From: Sitta carolinensis
Lineage: Eukaryota > Chordata > Aves > Passeriformes > Sittidae
Direction of reading: 5' to 3'
Assembly: GCA_032173965.1 (NCBI GenBank)
Contig: JAVUNC010000005.1
Coordinates: 44,254,501-44,318,500 of the forward strand
DNA length: 64,000 bases
This document shows, in pieces, positions 58,285-64,000 of this stretch. Positions within the stretch are counted from its first letter, which is position 1. The number at the start of each line of letters is the position of its first letter. The notes under the pieces were generated by a model. The model saw only the letters and a program-made list of their open reading frames with translations. It was not told where the DNA came from and ran no database searches. Position numbers and translations under genes: made by a program.

Positions 58285-58927
58285 CTTGGGGGTTGCTTTG
58301 GTCAGGATGACCCCGAGATATATAATTTCTGCTGTCTCCAAACCCTGCTGTTGAAAGAATGAGTCGAAAGTCTTCGGCTGATGCTCTCAAGGTTGCTTTA
58401 TTATTTCTTATCTGAGATATTTTCTGTCTGGGCTGCCCAGGTCTGTTCAGCAGGGCAGCCCGAGGCACACACACTGCCCCAGGGGCAGGCACTAACTTTT
58501 ATACTACAGACTATGGGTTAGTTATTTACAATTATGATTCAATGCCTGTTGCCTATGTTAGACAGTTACATTCTACTCTAATCCAATCCCCAAGTGCTAA
58601 CATCAATAAAAAGATGGGGGTTAGGAAGAAGAAGGAAGGAGGACAGGACAACGCCCAAGTCCCTCCATCTTGCCCCCTAAGCCCCTATGGTAAGATCCCC
58701 AAAAATTCCCTTTTTCACTCTATAACTACTACTGTCATGCTATCTAGAATTTTGTGACTTTTAGTTCTTCATTCACAGGTGGTAATTTTTTCCATGGATC
58801 AAACTCAAAGCCACAGCAGTCCCTGGCTGTCTGCCAGGGTCTCTGACTCTCCTGCCAGGGCTTTGGAGCCCCTTGGCTGGAGCTGGGATCATCCAGGACT
58901 GTCATTGAGACATCCTGGGTTCCGACA
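58285..58927 (-). mobile_element. Solo LTR of an avian endogenous retrovirus, minus orientation
   Basis: On the minus strand it starts TGTCGGAACCCAGG at 58927, a start used by many bird ERV LTRs. It carries an AATAAA followed by GCAACCTTGAGAGCATC (near 58400), and ends close to 58285. No internal retroviral genes adjoin it. The 3' border and target duplication are unclear. It sits about 90 bases after the CR1 fragment. Confidence 0.65.
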
Positions 58928-60062
58928 AACACTGGTGTCCAGAAGTTATATTTAAAGGCAAGCATATGCATCAAACAAATACTTTTTTCCAACATGTTGT
59001 GGATGGTGCACTTAAACTATAGGGTTATTTCATTCCTAAAAGCTGAATATATGCTTGCATCATTAAGATCTTCAGAAATTATTCTGTCCAGCACGCTGAA
59101 GTGCTGCGCAGGCACACAGCCACATGCAGAAACACGGCAGTGTTGTGTTGGGTGACTTCAGGCACACCTGTGTCTAAACTTGGGAAATTCAAGCTATTAT
59201 AACTAGAGGACATGAAAAATTCCCATCAAACATCACTCTGCCTATTGCTAGGTGAAGTAGACAAGGCAGGGTTTCAGACTGCCAGCCCCATGATGAACAC
59301 GAAGGTTTTTTTCCCTACGTTCTGTTGAAATATTTCTGCCTGCATCTGTAATTAAAATATGAAAGCTTTTAGAAATGTTTGTTCATCATAAACTGCAGAT
59401 ACCAAGAATCAGAATGTAAACAGTTAAAAGGGTAATATTTTAGGTCTGTATTTCAGAATCAGCCTCTGCTAATGTTTCATCTTGTACCTGTAATCAGCAG
59501 CAGCTGTGAGGGAGAGAGAATATGAACATTATCATTTTAGTGTAAAAACCTAGTTCTGAATAAACCCTTTCTTGCAGATGTGTTTCTGGGCACCAACAGG
59601 AAATCTCGTTGTGAAGACTTAATACCATTTTAGTATGCAGGATTGTCATTGACAGTGCACTATGGAAAGGAGAGATTTGCTTTAGTAAGGGTAAAGTGCC
59701 TTTCAAGCTAAAACAAACAAAAAACCCCCAGTCAACAAAACAAAAGCCAAAACAGAAGACTGAAATGCTGCTCAGAATGGAGAGTAAGTTTTTTCAAAGA
59801 TGGATGTTACGTGTGCATCTTCAAGAGGAACGTATGTTTTCACAGTGGTGTTCTTTGAAGTTCCATTGTGCATGTAGAAATGACTGGCAGCTCCAGGTAG
59901 GCATCTTTGGCAAATTAAAATTAATTTGCTTCCCACAGCTCATTGCATTGTTGGGTGTTCCTGTGCATCTTTGTTCAGATTTTAAAGCATATTGTGATTA
60001 TTTGAGCATTTTGGTGGATGTCTTTCTGGACTTGTGAGCACATAAACCTCTAGAAGTAACTA

Positions 60063-60105
60063 AGAGTAAGATGCTCTAAGTACTCCTCTTAGAGTAAGAT
60101 GCTCT
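60063..60105. repeat. Direct duplication of a 15-base unit, 28-base period
   Basis: AGAGTAAGATGCTCT occurs at 60063-60077 and at 60091-60105. Confidence 0.9.
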
Positions 60106-62314
60106 TTGTTCCAGAAGAGAAATTCAGAAGTGATGCATAATGGGGGAAAGGGTATGGGTATTATTTTGGGCTCTTATTAGATCTTTGGTCTTCAGCTGTT
60201 TTTGAGACATGAGGAGGTACTAGTGATTACTCATAGGTTCTGTATGCACTGTATAGGGACAGCTTTACCTTTAAAGCAGTTGTGAACCATGATGTAACAC
60301 AGAGTCTTTCTGAAAGAGTTAAGTCTAAGTGTCTTTCCTTAAATGCATTTTGATCCATGTACTTGTGTTAATTAAAACTCCAAAGATGAAATTTGGTGAC
60401 TGTGCATAGAAAATTGAGATATGGGAAGGAGTGGAACAGTCTGTATGCTGTAGTTTTGGTCAGTGGTTGCAGACAATGATGCAGATGCAAAGGTCAGGCT
60501 CAACAGAACTACCTCCATACCAATTTTCTATTGGAGTAATTGATGTAAGGGAAGTAAGATTAGCCTTCAACTTTTGTGTGATGTGGGCAGCATATTTAAG
60601 GACATATTTATGTTTCTTTCCCTTACCAAGATGTTAGCAAGATAGGTGATAACCACCAAATTAGAGCAATTTTCAATGATGGCTGTATATCAGCTGATTG
60701 CTGATACTGGACTGAGTATTGGAGTGGCACATCCCATTAGCTGTGCAGCTGTCCTCTGCTCCCTTCTGACTGGATGCTCCTCTGGCGTTGGGATCTGCCA
60801 CCCCACATCTGACAGTCAAGGGTGAGGCTGGTTTGGATGTTATTAACCTCCTAATCTTATGGATGCTTTAGATGTGCTGGCCTTATTTCTTCTCTATTTC
60901 CAGGTAATTAAATTTGACATTATTGCCTGAGGAATGTTTATTTTCTTTAAGGAGAAATGCTTTTGAAAAAGATTTCTTTTCAAAGATGATGTCATGAATG
61001 AAAATAGCACTGCTGCTTTTTTACTGTTGATTGTAGTGATAAGCTTTCTATCTTTTCTTTGGTCATCACTGTGGTAAATTTGTTAGGATTAAAACTGAAA
61101 TGATCAGTACAATCTGTAAAAGAAAAAAAGACAGTTATGAATTTGTGTGAGTCCATGAACAAAGTCTGAGTGAAATATTGAAGGTGGAAAATTTTCTTAC
61201 TGCTGATTCTAGAAGATCTTTGGTTTGAGACCAAGCTAGACTTTGATTTTAATGCTGTATCTTGTAACGACGCAGCACAGATAAAGCCTTTATGTGTTGG
61301 TCTACTGATTTTACTGTAGTTGTGTTCTTCTCTGCACTGCTTTTCTCTCCATGACTATTTGGATAATGGTTGATATAAATCACTGGTCATGCAATGGAAG
61401 CAAAAATGGTACTTTCAAATGAAATTTAAATATTTCAAAAAGGCCATTTTTTGTGGAAGTTCTGCACCTTTAAGTCACACAGATATACTCCAGTTATAAA
61501 AGTTAGTTATATTTATTCTCAATTAGCATTTTTATGGGATATGCAGTCTTTATTAGCAGACCTCGAGAAAGCATGAAGCAATCTCCCCCCCTTTCAGATT
61601 AGCATATAGTTAAAATCTAATTAAGGCAGTACCCATTATACAGGGTTATAATTTACAATTTAAAACAATTGCCTGGTAAAACAACTAAATATGCATTAAA
61701 AGAAACAAAAAAACCTTAGCAATTCATGACCTTTTAAAATTGGAGTAATCAATCCAGACTCGTTTTCCGCTTTAATGAATCCTGGCACCTCAAGTTTAAA
61801 TGCCAAATGGTGTTTCTTTTCTCTCCTGTGGGTCTGAGGACATTTGTTGTAGAAGTTAAGCAGAATGACAGCTGGTTTTGTCTGATGGGCAGAGCTGTTG
61901 AGTATCCTGTTTTTACTTTCATCCATAGGAAGTCTCTAACAGAAATTGACTTGGTTGCAGGGTAGATTTAATTTGTCACAAGTATTGGGCTGATGTAACC
62001 GCAGTGGAAGGCAGTAGAATAGGGAGGGATTTTTGTATGTGGGCTCTTTTTGACTTGCTAGTATAAAACATTTTCCAATAAAGAAGTCCTGACTTAATGC
62101 AGTGAAATTTTAAGTAATTGTTCATGTTCACAGCTCAATATTTGAACAAAGAGAAAATCTGAGATATTTTTTCCTTATGTGTCTGTATTTGCTTAGTCAA
62201 ATATTTCAATGCTATTGAAAATATTTTTGCTTTTGAAACAGTGTATCATAAGATCTACTATTAATAAATTATATTGAGAGGAAATAGCAAACTTGAGATT
62301 TTGATTGTATAACA

Positions 62315-62347
62315 ATTCACATTTGTATACCATTCACATTGTATACC
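62315..62347. repeat. Tandem duplication of a 16-17-base unit
   Basis: ATTCACATTTGTATACC at 62315-62331 is followed directly by ATTCACATTGTATACC at 62332-62347, one T shorter. It looks like a recent slippage or repair duplication. Confidence 0.9.
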
Positions 62348-63324
62348 AAAATCAAATTTTTTTTTTTTTTCAGGATTTAAATTATCTGAGTTTCATCCTC
62401 AAGGTGCTTTTTCCCTCAATTTGAGTAGTCTAATACTATGGTCAAAATGTCCTTGTGAATGCTTGCAGTTGGCACTGCACCTTTAGGGATCTCAGCATAA
62501 GGAGGCAGCAAAAGGACAAATAAGCAGTAACTATTACTTCAGAATGGCATAAGACAAAGCAAATTGTGTAGTTTGATACTGGCTTGCATTTATATAGGAT
62601 TCCAATTCACTATACACCTCAATTAGAAAAGAAAACCTTTCAAGAAATATCTTGAAGAGCAAGATGTTTCGGAAGTAATTCTAGCACCAGGGTAACCTAT
62701 ATAAGTTTTGGTAACACATGAAATATTCCCCTAAATTTGCTTTTATTTTTTGTTTCTTATAATCTTAGTTGATGGTAATTCTGTAAGACAGAACCAGAAG
62801 CTGACATGCCTTCCCACAGCTTGATATAAATCTCCTCTGATACAAAATGAGTTGAGCTGCAGTGAACTTAAATGCTAATGCTGAAGACAGCAGGCAACCT
62901 GCTGTTTAGTATCATAAAGTTTTAACTTTGGCTTACTCCCGCATCTTCCTTATTTCAATACGAGTTAAACTGGCACCTTACCATGGCTGATGACCAAAAG
63001 CTGTTCTTATTTGCAAACAAAGTATTTGTATGATCAAAAGACTCACTAATAATGAGCATTGCACAAGGCTGTACATACCATAGTGCAGGTTTCAGTCAGG
63101 TAATGAATAATCCCAGTCCTACTTACAGATATAAAATTTTTTAAATAGGTTTGACTGTATGAGTATGATATTGTCTTTAGAAGAGACAGTATTTTTCTCA
63201 GCTTCATAACGTGTATACTGGTAGAATGTATTTGATCTATAATACTCCATATTTTATTACACAACTATTTTCTACAACACATACTATTCTTTTCATGAAT
63301 TACTTTTACTTTTGAAATAATGGC

Positions 63325-63545
63325 TGTCGCTGTGGGTGAGTAACAAATGACACAAACCTCCTTTGTAAATTCATCTGACTCCAATCTTTATTCAAAAACT
63401 GACCCCCTTTATCTATCTTCTAGAGCAGGCCATCTCACTGGTCAGAAGAGTGCCAGAACTCTTCATCCCATTGGCCCAAACCAAAAGACACAGAGAACAT
63501 TCATCCCACAGACAGGAATCTAAAACATCACTCTTGTTACAACAA
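63325..63545 (-). mobile_element. Probable solo LTR of an avian endogenous retrovirus, minus orientation
   Basis: On the minus strand the segment starts near TGTAACAAGAGTGATG and has AATAAAGATTGGAGTCAGAT near 63390. It ends TTACTCACCCACAGCGACA, a layout with a TG...CA border and central poly(A) signal. No internal coding region was seen in the window. Borders are approximate. Confidence 0.5.
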
Positions 63546-64000
63546 CACTTGGAATGTTTATGTCAAGCCTGTGAGAACACAAGGTCTTCTCAAACTAAAG
63601 CATCATGAAGAAACTGAGTCTAGAAACTCAGAAACTTCAGGCCCAGGAGCCTCAGACTGCAAATGGCTTTTCAATGAAAGGTATTACAAATTTCTTTCTC
63701 CACTATATGAACTTTCATGTAACAAACTGAATGAACTAAATAACAAGGAGTCTTTCATTTAAGCTTTTCAGAGTCTTAAATGTTCTAAGTTGTTCTCTTT
63801 TACATCTAATCAGGAGAAGAAAATTTTGATGTCTTGCTTTCTGTTACAAATTTGATCCTGCTGAATAGTTCTGCTTCTTAAACTTTGCAAGATTTAGATG
63901 ATCAGCTATGTGTGAAACAATACATGAGAAATGTTTCTTAGTTGGGGCAGGTGTAGTTTGTCCACATGGGGCTGCCTTGTGTCCCTTTTACCTGTGGAAT

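Larger units (their letters stand above)
58928..63320. other. Unannotated stretch between two LTR relics
   Basis: About 4.4 kb of AT-rich DNA. It contains two small direct duplications (60063-60105; 62315-62347) and no supported gene. Confidence 0.5.

Noticed and set aside
37050..64000. The lncRNA RMST and its hosted miR-135a-2 and miR-1251
   Set aside because: RMST is downstream of NEDD1 in vertebrates, but I found neither the miR-135 seed-containing mature sequence nor miR-1251 in either orientation, so I do not assign the name.

Overview
The window looks like avian nuclear DNA. It is AT-rich with long introns and consensus GT-AG splice sites. It carries two fragments ending like CR1 LINE 3' tails, several short LTR-like blocks of avian ERV type, and two isolated CpG islands. 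The gene order CFAP54 - NEDD1 is the vertebrate order seen on human 12q23.1. Species cannot be fixed from this window; a bird is the best fit.

Layout. (1) 1-1261: 3' end of a + strand gene, read as the last coding exon of CFAP54 (cilia/flagella protein), followed by its likely 3' UTR. (2) 1262-7390: intergenic, with a perfect 17-bp hairpin and a probable solo LTR. (3) 7390-7950: CpG island, the promoter and 5' UTR region of NEDD1. (4) 8749-28921: the complete coding region of NEDD1 in 14 coding exons. I joined every exon by hand; phases agree throughout and give a 659-residue protein, against 660 in human. NEDD1 is the WD40 adaptor that brings the gamma-tubulin ring complex to centrosomes and spindles. 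(5) 28922-about 31105: long NEDD1 3' UTR with several poly(A) signals. (6) 31106-37050: no recognised gene, but two exon-like minus-strand segments. (7) 37050-37575: a second strong CpG island with a perfect + strand splice donor and no known gene attached. (8) 37576-64000: mostly unexplained intergenic or intronic sequence. It holds an exon-like segment encoding a signal-peptide-like start (42744-42875), a minus-strand protein-like remnant near 43.6-43.9 kb, homopolymer runs, and a cluster of retroelement relics (52.6-52.9, 57.7-58.9 and 63.3-63.5 kb).

The two recognised genes are in tandem on the + strand. Both concern microtubule structures (cilium axoneme; centrosome and spindle), but nothing in the sequence shows that they work together. 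The best candidate for something undescribed is the transcription unit implied by the 37-kb CpG island and the downstream exon-like segments. The most interesting feature of NEDD1 is that the human Plk1-docking S-T-P site (T550) is not conserved in place, while a new S-T-P lies about 26 residues upstream. No search could be run, so homology calls rest on recognition and hand alignment.
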